NCBI GenBank assembly: GCA_017553635.1
Contig: JAFZKN010000006.1
Span: 16,243 to 80,242, forward strand
Length of the DNA stretch: 64,000 nucleotides
Origin: Treponema sp.
GTDB lineage: Bacteria; Spirochaetota; Spirochaetia; Treponematales; Treponemataceae
Direction of reading: 5' to 3'
In this document: piece after piece, positions 24,957 to 34,498 of the stretch
How positions within the stretch are numbered: position 1 is the stretch's first letter
Layout of the letters: every line of letters starts with the position of its first letter
Notes under the pieces: model-generated
The model's database searches: none
What the model saw: only the letters and a program-made list of their open reading frames with translations
What the model was told of the DNA's origin: nothing
Position numbers and translations under genes: made by a program

Positions 24957-26465
24957 ATGGCATATTTTTTCGAAGAACCATCACACACATTTGGTGAGTA
25001 CCTGTTAGTTCCGGGTTACTCTTCTGCAGACTGTATTCCGTCTAATGTTTCTTTAAAGACACCGCTGGTCCGTTACAACAAGAAAAAAGGCGAAACATGT
25101 CCTCTTACAATGAACATTCCAATGATAAGTGCCGTAATGCAGGCTGTTTCTAACGACACACTCGCAATCGCACTTGCTAAAGAAGGCGGTATTTCCTTTA
25201 TCTACGGTTCACAGACAATTGAACAGCAGGCAGCAATGATTGCTAAAGTAAAATCTTACAAGGCAGGTTTTGTAAGTTCAGATTCCAACATCAAGCCGGA
25301 TGCAACTCTTGGAGAACTCCAGGTTTTAGTTGAATCAACAGGTCACTCAACTGTAGCTGTTACAGAAGACGGAACACCAAACGGAAAACTTTTAGGCATC
25401 ATTACAGACCGCGACTACCGTTATAACCAGGTTTCGCAGGATGAAAAAGTTTCTGCATACATGACACCATTTGAAAAACTCATTACAGGTAAAGTCGGAA
25501 TCTCACTCGACGAAGCAAACGACATAATCTGGAAACACAAAATCAACCAGCTCCCTGTTCTTGATGAAAACGACAGACTTCAGTATCTCGTATTTAGAAA
25601 AGACGCTGCAAGTCACGAAGAACATCCAAATGAATTACTTGATGTAAAAAAACGCTACATCGTCGGTGCCGGAATCAACACACGCGATTATATGGAACGT
25701 GTTCCTGCCCTTCTTGATGCAGGTGTTGATGTTCTGTGTCTTGATTCATCAGAAGGCTTTTCTGAATGGCAGCGCCGCGCATTGCATGATATTCACGAAA
25801 AATGGCCTAATGCAAAAGTAGGAGCTGGAAACGTTGTAGACGCAGAAGGCTTTAACTTTTTAGCAGATGCCGGTGCAGACTTTATCAAAGTCGGAATCGG
25901 TGGAGGTTCCATCTGTATCACACGCGAACAGAAAGGTATCGGACGCGGACAGGCAACAGCTACAATCGAAGTTGCTAAAGCCCGTGATGAATATTATAAG
26001 AAAACAGGAATTTATATTCCGGTTTGTTCTGACGGTGGAATCGTTCATGATTATCACATCACTCTCGCACTTGCAATGGGCGCAGACTTTGTAATGCTCG
26101 GCCGCTACTTTGCACGCTTTGACGAATCTCCTACAAACAAATTAATCGTAAACGGAAATTACGTAAAGGAATACTGGGGCGAAGGTTCTAACCGCGCACG
26201 TAACTGGCAGAGATATGACCTTGGTGGAGCAAAGAGAATGGCTTTCGAAGAAGGCGTTGACTCTTACGTTCCATACGCAGGAAGCCTGCACGACAACGTA
26301 AGCATGACTCTTGCAAAAGTTTCTCACACAATGTGTAACTGTGGTGCACTTTCTATTCCTGAACTTCAGGAAAAAGCGAAACTTACTCTTGTATCTTCTG
26401 CTTCTATTTCCGAAGGCTCTGCACACGACGTAATCGTAAAATCACCAAGCATCAGAGCGGAATAG
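24957..26465 (+). CDS. guaB: Inosine-5'-monophosphate dehydrogenase
   Basis: A 502-residue IMPDH. The catalytic cysteine is Cys320 in IGGGSICITR, followed by the flap and the DGGIVHDYHITLALAMGADFVMLG barrel end. Two CBS domains (about 95-220: STVAVTEDG, GIITDRDYR, INQLPVLDENDRL) are inserted in the barrel. It oxidises IMP to XMP, the first step of GMP synthesis. AAGGAG precedes the ATG at 24957; the frame is open 11 codons further up, without a ribosome site. A long structured leader suggests regulation by guanine nucleotide supply, but no known riboswitch was recognised. Confidence 0.96.
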   Translation: MAYFFEEPSHTFGEYLLVPGYSSADCIPSNVSLKTPLVRYNKKKGETCPLTMNIPMISAVMQAVSNDTLAIALAKEGGISFIYGSQTIEQQAAMIAKVKSYKAGFVSSDSNIKPDATLGELQVLVESTGHSTVAVTEDGTPNGKLLGIITDRDYRYNQVSQDEKVSAYMTPFEKLITGKVGISLDEANDIIWKHKINQLPVLDENDRLQYLVFRKDAASHEEHPNELLDVKKRYIVGAGINTRDYMERVPALLDAGVDVLCLDSSEGFSEWQRRALHDIHEKWPNAKVGAGNVVDAEGFNFLADAGADFIKVGIGGGSICITREQKGIGRGQATATIEVAKARDEYYKKTGIYIPVCSDGGIVHDYHITLALAMGADFVMLGRYFARFDESPTNKLIVNGNYVKEYWGEGSNRARNWQRYDLGGAKRMAFEEGVDSYVPYAGSLHDNVSMTLAKVSHTMCNCGALSIPELQEKAKLTLVSSASISEGSAHDVIVKSPSIRAE

Positions 26466-26492
26466 ATTTAGAAAGGAATAATATTTCGAGAC

Positions 26493-26530
26493 AAAAAAAA
26501 TGCGGCTTTTGACGGCCGCATTTTTTGTTT
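26493..26530. terminator. Bidirectional terminator between guaB and lysA
   Basis: TGCGGC (26501-26506) and GCCGCA (26515-26520), flanked by an A run on the left and a T run on the right, so it serves both converging genes. Confidence 0.88.
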
Positions 26531-26538
26531 TAAATATG

Positions 26539-27801
26539 TTAGAACAGCATCATTAAATCTTCGATCGTTTCACGACGGCGGATCTGCTTTACTGTTCCGT
26601 CGCTGCAGATTAAGACTTCTGCAGGGCGCGGGCGTGAATTGTATGTTGAACACATACTCCAGCCGTAAGCCCCTGTATCGAGGACACAGGCAAGGTCACC
26701 TGTTTCGATTTTAGGAAGCTTTCTTTCTTTTGCAAGTATGTCACCGCTTTCGCAGATGTTGCCGACTAAATTCTGTTCAACAAGATTATCACGGCTTACA
26801 GGTTTTCCTTCGCGGAGAACTTCGACGTCATGCCATGAATCATACATGCTCGGGCGTACAAGAACGTTCATTCCGATATCACATCCTGCATAAAGATGTC
26901 CGTTGTTCTGTTTTGTCGCGTGAATACGGCCAAGAATTACACTGCTTTCTGCAACACAGTATCTTCCCGGTTCTGACTTAAACATCGGAGCACTGCCGTA
27001 TTTTGAAACAAAGTTATCAAGAATAGGCTCAAGCTTCTTTTTAAAATCTTCCATAGGATAATCTTTTTCATCATCAAGCTTATGATATGGGATTCCGTAG
27101 CCGCCGCCAAAGTCGATGAACTTAAGGTTTTTAAACTGGAGGGCAATCTGTAAAAAGTTTGTTACTGCATCAAGATAAGGCTGTCCGTCCATAAATCCAG
27201 AGCCGATGTGCTGGTTTATTCCTGCGATTGTAAGATTATATTTTTCTGTAATCTTAAAAATCTCGGGAATATCTTCTTCTGCAATGCCAAACTTTGTCTT
27301 TTTTCCGCCTGTAACAACTTTTTCGCAGTGACCTGCTCCTACTCCCGGATTAATGCGTACTGCACACAGTCTTTTTTCCGGAGCAACATTAAGTTTTTCA
27401 CAGCACTGCCCGAAAAGCTCAAGCTGGTCAAGCGAATCAAGACTTGTCATAACTTCTTTTGTAATTGAATATTCAAGCTCTGAAGCTGCTACATTGTTAG
27501 GAATAAAAAATATTCTTTCTTTCGGGAAACCTGCCTTAAAAAGCATTTCGATTTCGCCTGTGCTCATTGCATCGCAGTTAAGGCCTTCTTCTAAAGCAAT
27601 CTTTAAAATGCTTACGTTAGTATTTGCCTTAACAGAATAGTTTGCAGTATACGGATACTTTGTAATAACCTGAGACACTTTGTGCATTCTGTCACGCAGA
27701 ATTTCTTCTGAATAAACATAAAGCGGAGTGCCGTACTGCTTAACGATATCTTCGGGATTGTTTCCCTTAAAATAATTTACGCTTTCAATAAATGAATTCA
27801 T
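26539..27801 (-). CDS. lysA: Diaminopimelate decarboxylase
   Basis: A 420-residue PLP enzyme of the alanine-racemase/ODC fold. The PLP lysine is Lys58 in YSVKANTN. The HIGSGF and FGGGYGIPY glycine-rich phosphate-binding segment and the C-terminal CESGDILAKERKLP and DTGAYGWSMCSTYNSRPRPAE blocks are those of LysA. It decarboxylates meso-DAP to lysine. The ATG at 27801 follows GAGGTT. A 44-base gap with a possible hairpin (TGTGCAA/TTGCGCA) separates it from ddh. It is the last gene of the regulator-ddh-lysA operon. Confidence 0.95.
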   Translation of the reverse strand: MNSFIESVNYFKGNNPEDIVKQYGTPLYVYSEEILRDRMHKVSQVITKYPYTANYSVKANTNVSILKIALEEGLNCDAMSTGEIEMLFKAGFPKERIFFIPNNVAASELEYSITKEVMTSLDSLDQLELFGQCCEKLNVAPEKRLCAVRINPGVGAGHCEKVVTGGKKTKFGIAEEDIPEIFKITEKYNLTIAGINQHIGSGFMDGQPYLDAVTNFLQIALQFKNLKFIDFGGGYGIPYHKLDDEKDYPMEDFKKKLEPILDNFVSKYGSAPMFKSEPGRYCVAESSVILGRIHATKQNNGHLYAGCDIGMNVLVRPSMYDSWHDVEVLREGKPVSRDNLVEQNLVGNICESGDILAKERKLPKIETGDLACVLDTGAYGWSMCSTYNSRPRPAEVLICSDGTVKQIRRRETIEDLMMLF

Positions 27802-27845
27802 TTTAACCTCAAAAACTGCGCAAGGGTTTTGCACAAATCATAACT

Positions 27846-28835
27846 TTAGAGTAAGTGAGCTCTGATTTCTTCTGCACTTAATGGGCTTAAGTATGCAGGA
27901 GCAACATCAAATACTGTCTTACATCCTGTCTGTCCTTCTTTACTCATGCGGTAAACTGCTCTTGCATAAGCAACAAGCACGCTTGTAGTAAATGCAGGAT
28001 TTGAATCAAGCTTTAAACTGTATTCAATTACGTTGTTGTATTCTTTATCCCAGCCTGTTTTTCCAGTTCTGATTACAAAACCGCCATGTGGAATTTCTTT
28101 ATGGTTTTTATTTAACTCTTCCTGAGAAATAAATGTAACTGTCGTATCATAATCTGCAAAATAGTTAGGCATTGTCTTAATTTCGTTTTCGATTCTCTTA
28201 AGGTCTTCCTGAGTTGCTCCGTCTTCTGCAACAACATAACATTCACGTGTATGCTTCTGTCTTGTAGTAAGCTCAGGGTTTTCACATGCACGGACAGCCT
28301 TTAAAGCAGATTCAACCGGAACAGTATACTGTCTTGCATCCTTTACACCTTTAATGCGGCGGATTGCATCACTGTGTCCCTGGCTGACACCCTTTCCCCA
28401 GAATGTGTAATCATTTCCTTCTGGAAGAACGCAGTTTGCATAAAGACGGTTTAAACTGAAAAGTCCCGGATCCCAACCGCAGCTTATTAAAGCAGTATGC
28501 TGCGATTCTTTTGCTGCTTTATCTACATTTGCGAAATGTTCCGGAACCTTTGCATGTGTGTCAAAGCTGTCGATTACGTTAAAGTATTTTGCATATTCCG
28601 GTGTCTGTTCTGGAAGATCAGTTGCACTTCCGCCGCAGATAACAAGAACATCAATCTTATCCTTGTAATTTAAAATGTCCTTTACATTTTCTACAGGAAC
28701 ACCTGCAGTTAAAATTTTTACTGTAGATGGATCGCGGCGTGTAAATACTGCAACAAGTTCACAGTCTTTATTCTGTTTAATCGCACACTCGATTCCTTTT
28801 CCAAGATTTCCATAACCTAAAATACCGATTTTCAT
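27846..28835 (-). CDS. ddh: meso-Diaminopimelate D-dehydrogenase
   Basis: A 329-residue NADPH enzyme. The Rossmann start is IGILGYGNLGKGIE, and VFTRRDP is the NADPH-phosphate binding site. SCGWDPGLFSLNR, FWGKGVSQGHSDAIRRIKGV and HTRECYVV are strong Ddh signatures. It aminates tetrahydrodipicolinate directly to meso-DAP, a one-step bypass of the acyl routes. AGGAGAA lies before its ATG. It is 1 base from the regulator upstream and is followed by lysA, so the pair converts tetrahydrodipicolinate to lysine. Confidence 0.97.
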   Translation of the reverse strand: MKIGILGYGNLGKGIECAIKQNKDCELVAVFTRRDPSTVKILTAGVPVENVKDILNYKDKIDVLVICGGSATDLPEQTPEYAKYFNVIDSFDTHAKVPEHFANVDKAAKESQHTALISCGWDPGLFSLNRLYANCVLPEGNDYTFWGKGVSQGHSDAIRRIKGVKDARQYTVPVESALKAVRACENPELTTRQKHTRECYVVAEDGATQEDLKRIENEIKTMPNYFADYDTTVTFISQEELNKNHKEIPHGGFVIRTGKTGWDKEYNNVIEYSLKLDSNPAFTTSVLVAYARAVYRMSKEGQTGCKTVFDVAPAYLSPLSAEEIRAHLL

Positions 28836-28836
28836 T

Positions 28837-29532
28837 TTATTCTCCTTTCTGTTCGATCAGTGTTATTTTATTCTTTAAAGATTCTTTCATGATATCAACA
28901 AGATGACTCTGTCCTGAATAAAGACAATTATCTTCATCAGTTCCACTTATTCCACCTGTCAGTACATATGCAGAATCTGTAATGAACCTTATCTGGTTTT
29001 CATTCACTTGAGTCTTATAAATTACTGCACCTTTAAGTTCATAGGTATCAGAAATAATTACAACTTTCTTTTTTTCGTTTACAAGAAGTTTTAATTTTTC
29101 GTCATATTCCTTGAGAATATTTCCAGATGCCATTACATAAAGCCTTTTCTCTACTTTTTCAAGCATCGTAAAAATCTTATTCCTTATATTTCTGAAACCT
29201 TTTATTGTTATATATCCCTCTGAGCTTTCTATTCTCGAAGGAATTTTCTTTAAAATCTCTGTCTTTTTCTTTTTAAGGTCCTCGATAGTATTATCAAGAA
29301 ACCCTTCCGGCTGAACTGCAGTATATTTTAACGCTTCTTCCTGTTTAACGTAGCATGCACCCTTATTAACAAGTTCAGAAAGAGAAGAATAAACGTTAGA
29401 ACGGGAAATTCCGGTAACTTTAGAAATTTCATAACCGGTAGAATCACCGAGCTTTATAAGTTCAACATAAATTACAGCTTCCTGTCTGGAGAGGCCAAAA
29501 GCCATAAGACTTTCATATAAAGTGCTGTCCAC
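28837..29532 (-). CDS. TrmB-family transcriptional regulator
   Basis: A 231-residue regulator. Residues about 1-75 form a winged helix (ALSRQEAVIYVELIKLGDST, GISRSNVYSSLSELVNKG) typical of TrmB proteins. The C-terminal part (about 105-225) has a PLD-like layout (IKGFRNIRNKIFTMLEKVEKR, VVIISDTYELKG) as in the TrmB effector region. TrmB proteins bind small ligands and palindromic DNA. A perfect palindrome sits at its own promoter, so it probably controls itself, ddh and lysA; the ligand may be lysine or DAP (inference). Confidence 0.85.
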   Translation of the reverse strand: MDSTLYESLMAFGLSRQEAVIYVELIKLGDSTGYEISKVTGISRSNVYSSLSELVNKGACYVKQEEALKYTAVQPEGFLDNTIEDLKKKKTEILKKIPSRIESSEGYITIKGFRNIRNKIFTMLEKVEKRLYVMASGNILKEYDEKLKLLVNEKKKVVIISDTYELKGAVIYKTQVNENQIRFITDSAYVLTGGISGTDEDNCLYSGQSHLVDIMKESLKNKITLIEQKGE

Positions 29533-29570
29533 AGTTATCCTTATTATCCGGGCTTTCCAGATAATACATT

Positions 29571-29598
29571 TTTAGTAGTTCTTTTTGATACTACTAAA
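29571..29598. promoter_or_regulatory. Palindromic operator upstream of the TrmB-ddh-lysA operon
   Basis: TTTAGTAGT (29571-29579) and ACTACTAAA (29590-29598) are perfect 9-base arms with a 10-base spacer. The palindrome overlaps the -10 box and the start region of the leftward promoter, the position expected for a repressor site. Confidence 0.75.
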
Positions 29599-29625
29599 TA
29601 TACAACTTCAGACTGTCTTTGTCAA
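29597..29625 (-). promoter_or_regulatory. Promoter of the TrmB-ddh-lysA operon
   Basis: On the minus strand TTGACA (29620-29625), 17-base spacer, TATATT (29597-29602). The -10 touches the operator palindrome. Confidence 0.85.
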
Positions 29626-29684
29626 CTGTTTTTTTTCCTGTGGATTCATGCTAAAATTAAAGAAAGGGAGACTTTGTTATAAAT

Positions 29685-32600
29685 ATGAAACCAAAGAAAA
29701 TCATCATAGACCGAAAATACATAATTGCTCTTGTTTTTTTTGTTATAGTTGTATTCACAATCACTTTTTCTACGTTCTTTTCAATTGATGTTAAAATGAA
29801 AAATGAAGGCTGGATGAGAATTCAGGAAATCACAAATGCAGCTGACGACAAAATTCAATCTTCCTTAATCAGTTACATATACAATATCATGGGAATCAGT
29901 ACAATTGCATATCTTTATGATGATCTTAAATCGCAGCAGGCAGTTGATCACATAACAAGCATCAGGATAGGAATGTTTCAGTCCCCCATCAGACTTTTCC
30001 TTAACGACGGGTTTGCAATTGTAGACGGAAAAGTTTATAAAGATTACAGCCAATTCATTTCGTGGGAAGATATTTACTGCGATCAATCCGAAGTCACTCG
30101 GGTTAAAAAAGACCCATTTGAACCTGAAAGAATGATTCTGGAATTCAAAACACCTGTACGTAAGCATGAACAAATCATTGGTGTAATTTCCTGTACAATC
30201 GATATATCTGCACTTGAAGAATTTGTTTACGAAAACACAAAGCATACAGGAGCATACATTCTTATTCTTGACAGAAGAGATGATACAATCTTCGTAGATA
30301 CCGACCATAAAACAATTTCAAATATTGCAAATTTTGAAAACAGGCAGGAACTAAAAAAAGGAGGTCATAGAAACTTCCATAATGAAATATATAACAAAAA
30401 ACCTGTAAGACATGCCCTCATAAGCAGAAGAACCGGAAGAAAAAAATACCTGTATTCAATTCCATCGAAATTTTCCGAATGGTCAATAATTGCGGAAATG
30501 GATGACAAGGTTATTTTCAATTCAATGTTCTTTGTAAGAAAGATTTACTTTGGACTTGGAGCGATCCTTTCTATATTATTCATTGCATTCACTCTTTTCG
30601 TTTACATAAGAACAAAAAGAAGAATGTCAAATGAATCCCTCGAATATTCAGAAATTGCAAACGCGTTAAGTACAAACTATGAAAGTATTTACTATGTAAA
30701 CCTTCAGGATAACTCATACAAAGTATTTACAATCGTAGGAGAAATGACAAAGCTTAATCTTAATTTGCCAGGAAAAGATTTCTTTAAGGAAACTTATGAA
30801 AATCTCATTCAGATTACATATAAAGAAGATCTGAATCTTCTAAAACCATTTATTGACAAAGAAACTCTTCTTCAAAAACTCCAGGAAGGTTTGTTTATTT
30901 CTGCAATCTATCGATTAATCATCGAAGGAAAAACATATTTCTTCAGAATCAAAGTTATCAACTCAAAAATAGAAAACGATCGTGTAATCGTTGCCGTTGA
31001 AAACGTTGACGAAGAAATCAGGAAGGAACAGAATGCACAGCTTCAGAATATGGCAATGCTTCAGTCACTGTCTGATAAATACGAAGCTATATATATTATA
31101 GATGCAGAAACAGGTAAATACGAACTTCACGGTTCAAATACAGATTTCAGTACAGAACTTGCAAAACTTGTAAATAACGAAAACGACTTCTTTAAGGAAT
31201 GTGAAGAAGATATAGACAAGGTTATATATGAACCAGATCGTAATGAATTAAAAAAATTCTTTACTAAAAAGAATTTCGAAGAACTTTTCAGTACATCAAA
31301 CACAGGATATATTGATGCACGAACAATGGCAAAAGGCAATCCTATATGGTTAAGGCATAAAGTTGTAAAGGCAATGGATATCAATGGAAAACCAACATAC
31401 GTTGTAGGTCTTACAAATATCCAGGAACAAAAACAGCAGGAAATTGAAAAGCAGATGAATGAAGAAATCATCAGCATCCTTGCTTCATATTATTCATCTG
31501 TATATTATATTGAACTTGAATCTGAAAAAATTATTCCATATTCTAAAAACAATACAACATTTTCTAATTTTGACAAAGTATTCCACAAGGGCGTTAAATT
31601 TTCTGATGCATTCAAAGAATATGTTGATAATTATGTATATGATGCAGATAAAGAATATCTTTTACAGGCCGGGTCAATTGAAACGATTAAGACTCAGCTT
31701 ATGGAACAGAAAGCTCTTGTAATTAATTACCGTAACTTTATATCAAACATTACTCACTATAATGAAATAAAAATTGTAAAAGTAGATGATATAAATCATA
31801 AACCGACTGCAGTAGTTCTTGGTCTTGCAAACCGAGACGAAGAAACCCTTAACAGATTTATTGATAACCGTCTTTATGAAGACTACATCGGAATTTATTA
31901 TATTAACCTTGAAAACGATTCAATCAGAACACTTAAGCAGACAAGCAGCATAGGATTCTCGCTGTTCTCTGATAATCTGAAATTTTCAGAAGTATTTGAC
32001 TCGCTAAAAAACAATACGCCATCAGAGTTCTACGGTGAATGCGTTCATCTTTTAAAATCTGACTTTTCAAAAAGCTATTTTAAATATGCAAATAAACGCG
32101 AATTTAACTATAAAATATCATCTGGAAAGTGGCATCGTGCAACAGTCTTTATTGTTGAACGCGAAGAAAACATTCCTATCGGTTTTATCTTTACAATCAT
32201 GGAAATCGATAACCAGAGTGCCAACAAAATCGAATACGATACAAGGATTGCAGAACAGAATGCAATTCTGGAAAAACAGCAGATTCTTCTTGAACAGGCG
32301 CTTGCAAATGCAGAAGCCGCAAATAATGCGAAAACTGAATTCCTTACAAACATGTCTCACGATATCCGTACCCCTATGAACGCCATCATCGGATTTACAG
32401 AACTTGCAGAAAAGAACAATACAGATTCTGAAAAAGTTAAATATTATCTTGACAGGGTAAATATTTCTTCAAATCACCTTCTCGCTTTGATAAACAACGT
32501 TCTCGATATGAGCCGCATCGAATCTGGAAAAGCATCTCTTAACAAGCAGCCTGAAGATTTAATAGGCATAATAAAATACATTGAAGAAATGATTTCAACC

Positions 32601-33473
32601 GAAACAGGAAACAAAAACCAGACACTCATCATTAATACAGATTCCATCATCAATAAAAGTGTCGTAGTAGACAAACTCCGTTTAAACAGAATTCTTCTTA
32701 ATATTCTTTCTAACTCAGTTAAATATACACAGGAAAACGGAACAATAAACTTTACAATTACAGAAACAAGTTCATCGACCCAGGGCTACGCAAACTATGA
32801 ATTTACTATCGAAGATAATGGAATGGGTATGAACAATGAATTTATCAAAACGATTTTTGATCCGTTCACGAGAGCAAGAAACTCTACAACATCCGGCATC
32901 CAGGGAACTGGACTCGGAATGGCAATCACGAAAAATCTTGTAGACCTTATGAACGGTACAATTGAAATTGAAAGTCAGGAAAACAAAGGAACAAAAACCA
33001 CTGTCCGGCTTACACTTGAAATTTCTCAGCCATCAGAGATTGTTGTTAATGAAACAGATACAGAAAATGACATTTCCATTCAGGGAATGAAGATTCTTCT
33101 TGTTGATGACAATGATTTTAACAGAGAAATCGCTAACCTTATTCTTACAGACGAAGGTGTTGAAGTTGAAGAAGCCATAAATGGGCAGGAAGCTGTTGAT
33201 ATGGTTAAAAACTGCGCAGATAGAATTTACGATTTAATTTTGATGGACATTCAGATGCCGGTAATGGATGGATATGAAGCAACAAAAAAAATCCGTGCAT
33301 TAAAAAACAAAACTCTTTCAAACATCCCGATTGTCGCAATGACTGCAAATGCATTTGAAGAAGATAAAAGACAGGTCCTCAAATCCGGAATGAATGAACA
33401 TCTTGCGAAGCCTCTCAACATGAAAAAACTCACATCAGTTTTGAAAAAATATGTTTTTAAGGAAGCGACTTAA
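29685..33473 (+). CDS. Hybrid sensor histidine kinase with four PAS-like repeats
   Basis: A 1262-residue membrane sensor. Two helices (about 11-32 and 285-307) flank an extracytoplasmic domain of about 250 residues, which looks like a Cache-type sensor. Four divergent cytoplasmic repeats of about 130 residues follow, each opening with a Y-x-x-IYYIxL-like core (near 331, 465, 602, 733), probably PAS-like. The HisKA box has the phospho-acceptor His892 in NMSHDIRTPMNAIIGF. The ATPase has EDNGMGM and GTGLGMAITKNL. The receiver has DDND near 1140 and acceptor Asp1188 in LILMDIQMPVMDGYEA. No output domain is present. A convergent Hpt protein lies next to it. Confidence 0.93.
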   Translation: MKPKKIIIDRKYIIALVFFVIVVFTITFSTFFSIDVKMKNEGWMRIQEITNAADDKIQSSLISYIYNIMGISTIAYLYDDLKSQQAVDHITSIRIGMFQSPIRLFLNDGFAIVDGKVYKDYSQFISWEDIYCDQSEVTRVKKDPFEPERMILEFKTPVRKHEQIIGVISCTIDISALEEFVYENTKHTGAYILILDRRDDTIFVDTDHKTISNIANFENRQELKKGGHRNFHNEIYNKKPVRHALISRRTGRKKYLYSIPSKFSEWSIIAEMDDKVIFNSMFFVRKIYFGLGAILSILFIAFTLFVYIRTKRRMSNESLEYSEIANALSTNYESIYYVNLQDNSYKVFTIVGEMTKLNLNLPGKDFFKETYENLIQITYKEDLNLLKPFIDKETLLQKLQEGLFISAIYRLIIEGKTYFFRIKVINSKIENDRVIVAVENVDEEIRKEQNAQLQNMAMLQSLSDKYEAIYIIDAETGKYELHGSNTDFSTELAKLVNNENDFFKECEEDIDKVIYEPDRNELKKFFTKKNFEELFSTSNTGYIDARTMAKGNPIWLRHKVVKAMDINGKPTYVVGLTNIQEQKQQEIEKQMNEEIISILASYYSSVYYIELESEKIIPYSKNNTTFSNFDKVFHKGVKFSDAFKEYVDNYVYDADKEYLLQAGSIETIKTQLMEQKALVINYRNFISNITHYNEIKIVKVDDINHKPTAVVLGLANRDEETLNRFIDNRLYEDYIGIYYINLENDSIRTLKQTSSIGFSLFSDNLKFSEVFDSLKNNTPSEFYGECVHLLKSDFSKSYFKYANKREFNYKISSGKWHRATVFIVEREENIPIGFIFTIMEIDNQSANKIEYDTRIAEQNAILEKQQILLEQALANAEAANNAKTEFLTNMSHDIRTPMNAIIGFTELAEKNNTDSEKVKYYLDRVNISSNHLLALINNVLDMSRIESGKASLNKQPEDLIGIIKYIEEMISTETGNKNQTLIINTDSIINKSVVVDKLRLNRILLNILSNSVKYTQENGTINFTITETSSSTQGYANYEFTIEDNGMGMNNEFIKTIFDPFTRARNSTTSGIQGTGLGMAITKNLVDLMNGTIEIESQENKGTKTTVRLTLEISQPSEIVVNETDTENDISIQGMKILLVDDNDFNREIANLILTDEGVEVEEAINGQEAVDMVKNCADRIYDLILMDIQMPVMDGYEATKKIRALKNKTLSNIPIVAMTANAFEEDKRQVLKSGMNEHLAKPLNMKKLTSVLKKYVFKEAT

Positions 33474-33474
33474 T

Positions 33475-33834
33475 CTATTCCTCGAGTTTACTGAAGACTT
33501 CTTTTTCTTTTTCGTACTCTGCTTTAGCAGCATCAAAAAGGTTTCTTGCCAGGTTCGGGTTAATCATTGTACGCGTTCTCAAAAGTTCAACCAAGTCAGA
33601 AAGTTTTTTCGCCAGAACCTCAAAGCCGATGTTAAGTGCATTTCCCTTCATCGTATGCGCAATCACAAATGAATTTTCAGCATCCGAAGCTTTAATGCTC
33701 TCTTCAAGAGATTCCATATCTCCTGTCTGAAAAAACTTTTTTGCAAATTTTACAATACGGTCTTCTTTTCCAAGTCTGTCTAGAATTTCAGAATAATCGC
33801 CACCGGTTGCTTCATAACACTCTTTTATAGTCAT
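33475..33834 (-). CDS. Histidine phosphotransfer (Hpt) protein
   Basis: A 119-residue four-helix Hpt domain. The phospho-histidine is His60 in VIAHTMKGNALNIG (HxxKG motif), with long helices on each side. It would take phosphate from the receiver of the hybrid kinase, whose stop codon is only one base away on the other strand, and pass it to an unlinked response regulator. The convergent layout keeps its expression separate from the kinase. The N-terminus MTIKECYEATGGDYSEILDRL is typical of stand-alone Hpt proteins. Confidence 0.9.
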   Translation of the reverse strand: MTIKECYEATGGDYSEILDRLGKEDRIVKFAKKFFQTGDMESLEESIKASDAENSFVIAHTMKGNALNIGFEVLAKKLSDLVELLRTRTMINPNLARNLFDAAKAEYEKEKEVFSKLEE

Positions 33835-33918
33835 ACAGGCCCCTTGCCATCTGTTAAAACGTAATGTAATTATACAACTTCAAATATGGATTTTGCAAGA
33901 GTTTGGTGAATTTTTATA

Positions 33919-33946
33919 TTGAGCATTTTCAAAATTCCGATAAAAT
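33919..33946 (+). promoter_or_regulatory. Promoter directly before the 33955 gene
   Basis: TTGAGC (33919-33924), 16-base spacer, TAAAAT (33941-33946). Only 8 bases separate the -10 from the ATG at 33955 and no ribosome site is seen, so the mRNA would have almost no leader. Confidence 0.55.
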
Positions 33947-33954
33947 AGTAACAG

Positions 33955-34488
33955 ATGAATTTACAAAAGATATTTTTATTCTTTTTATTAATATTCCTTG
34001 CCCTCATATGTGTAAATGCGGATGACATTAAAATCAAGCATAACCCGTGGTCTCTCATCATTTACAGGAGTGAAAACTCATCTGAGATAAACGACATCAG
34101 GTGTTATTTTACAGCGCGCGATTATGATACGGGAGAGGATGTTACTTATACAAAAATCAAGGCGTCATACGCTTGGGTTTCGAGTCCTAAAATCCGCCAC
34201 AGATACCAGAAGCGCTATTATCTTTCCGGTGGAATGTGCATGCATTTAAATATAAGACCGGGGCGTTATATATTCAGCTTTAAAACAGAACCGAAAGATG
34301 TTTTTAATTTTGAATGTGAAAACAAGGGCGACTGGATTTCCAATGAGTTTTATTATGATACTGAAAACCCTGCAAAAGTAATCTGGGTTATTCCGACTGC
34401 AAACGAAAACGGTTTTTATAACGGCGGCTGGGTAATTTCCGGACATGCGCCTGATTACTGGAAGCTTACAAAGCCTGTACAAAAATAA
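33955..34488 (+). CDS. Secreted protein of unknown function
   Basis: A 177-residue protein with a clear signal peptide (MNLQKIFLFFLLIFLALICVNA, cut near 22). The mature part is rich in aromatic residues and beta strands (NPWSLIIYRSEN, GGMCMHLNIRPGRYIFSFKT, KVIWVIPTANENGFYNGG). No catalytic motif and no known family was recognised. It is a single gene between the Hpt gene and the leftward EamA transporter. No Shine-Dalgarno sequence precedes the start. Confidence 0.65.
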   Translation: MNLQKIFLFFLLIFLALICVNADDIKIKHNPWSLIIYRSENSSEINDIRCYFTARDYDTGEDVTYTKIKASYAWVSSPKIRHRYQKRYYLSGGMCMHLNIRPGRYIFSFKTEPKDVFNFECENKGDWISNEFYYDTENPAKVIWVIPTANENGFYNGGWVISGHAPDYWKLTKPVQK

Positions 34489-34498
34489 TTATAAAAAA

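Noticed and set aside
29865..30308. 147-codon leftward ORF inside the histidine kinase gene
   Set aside because: Shadow of the sensor domain coding frame; no start signals and no domain.
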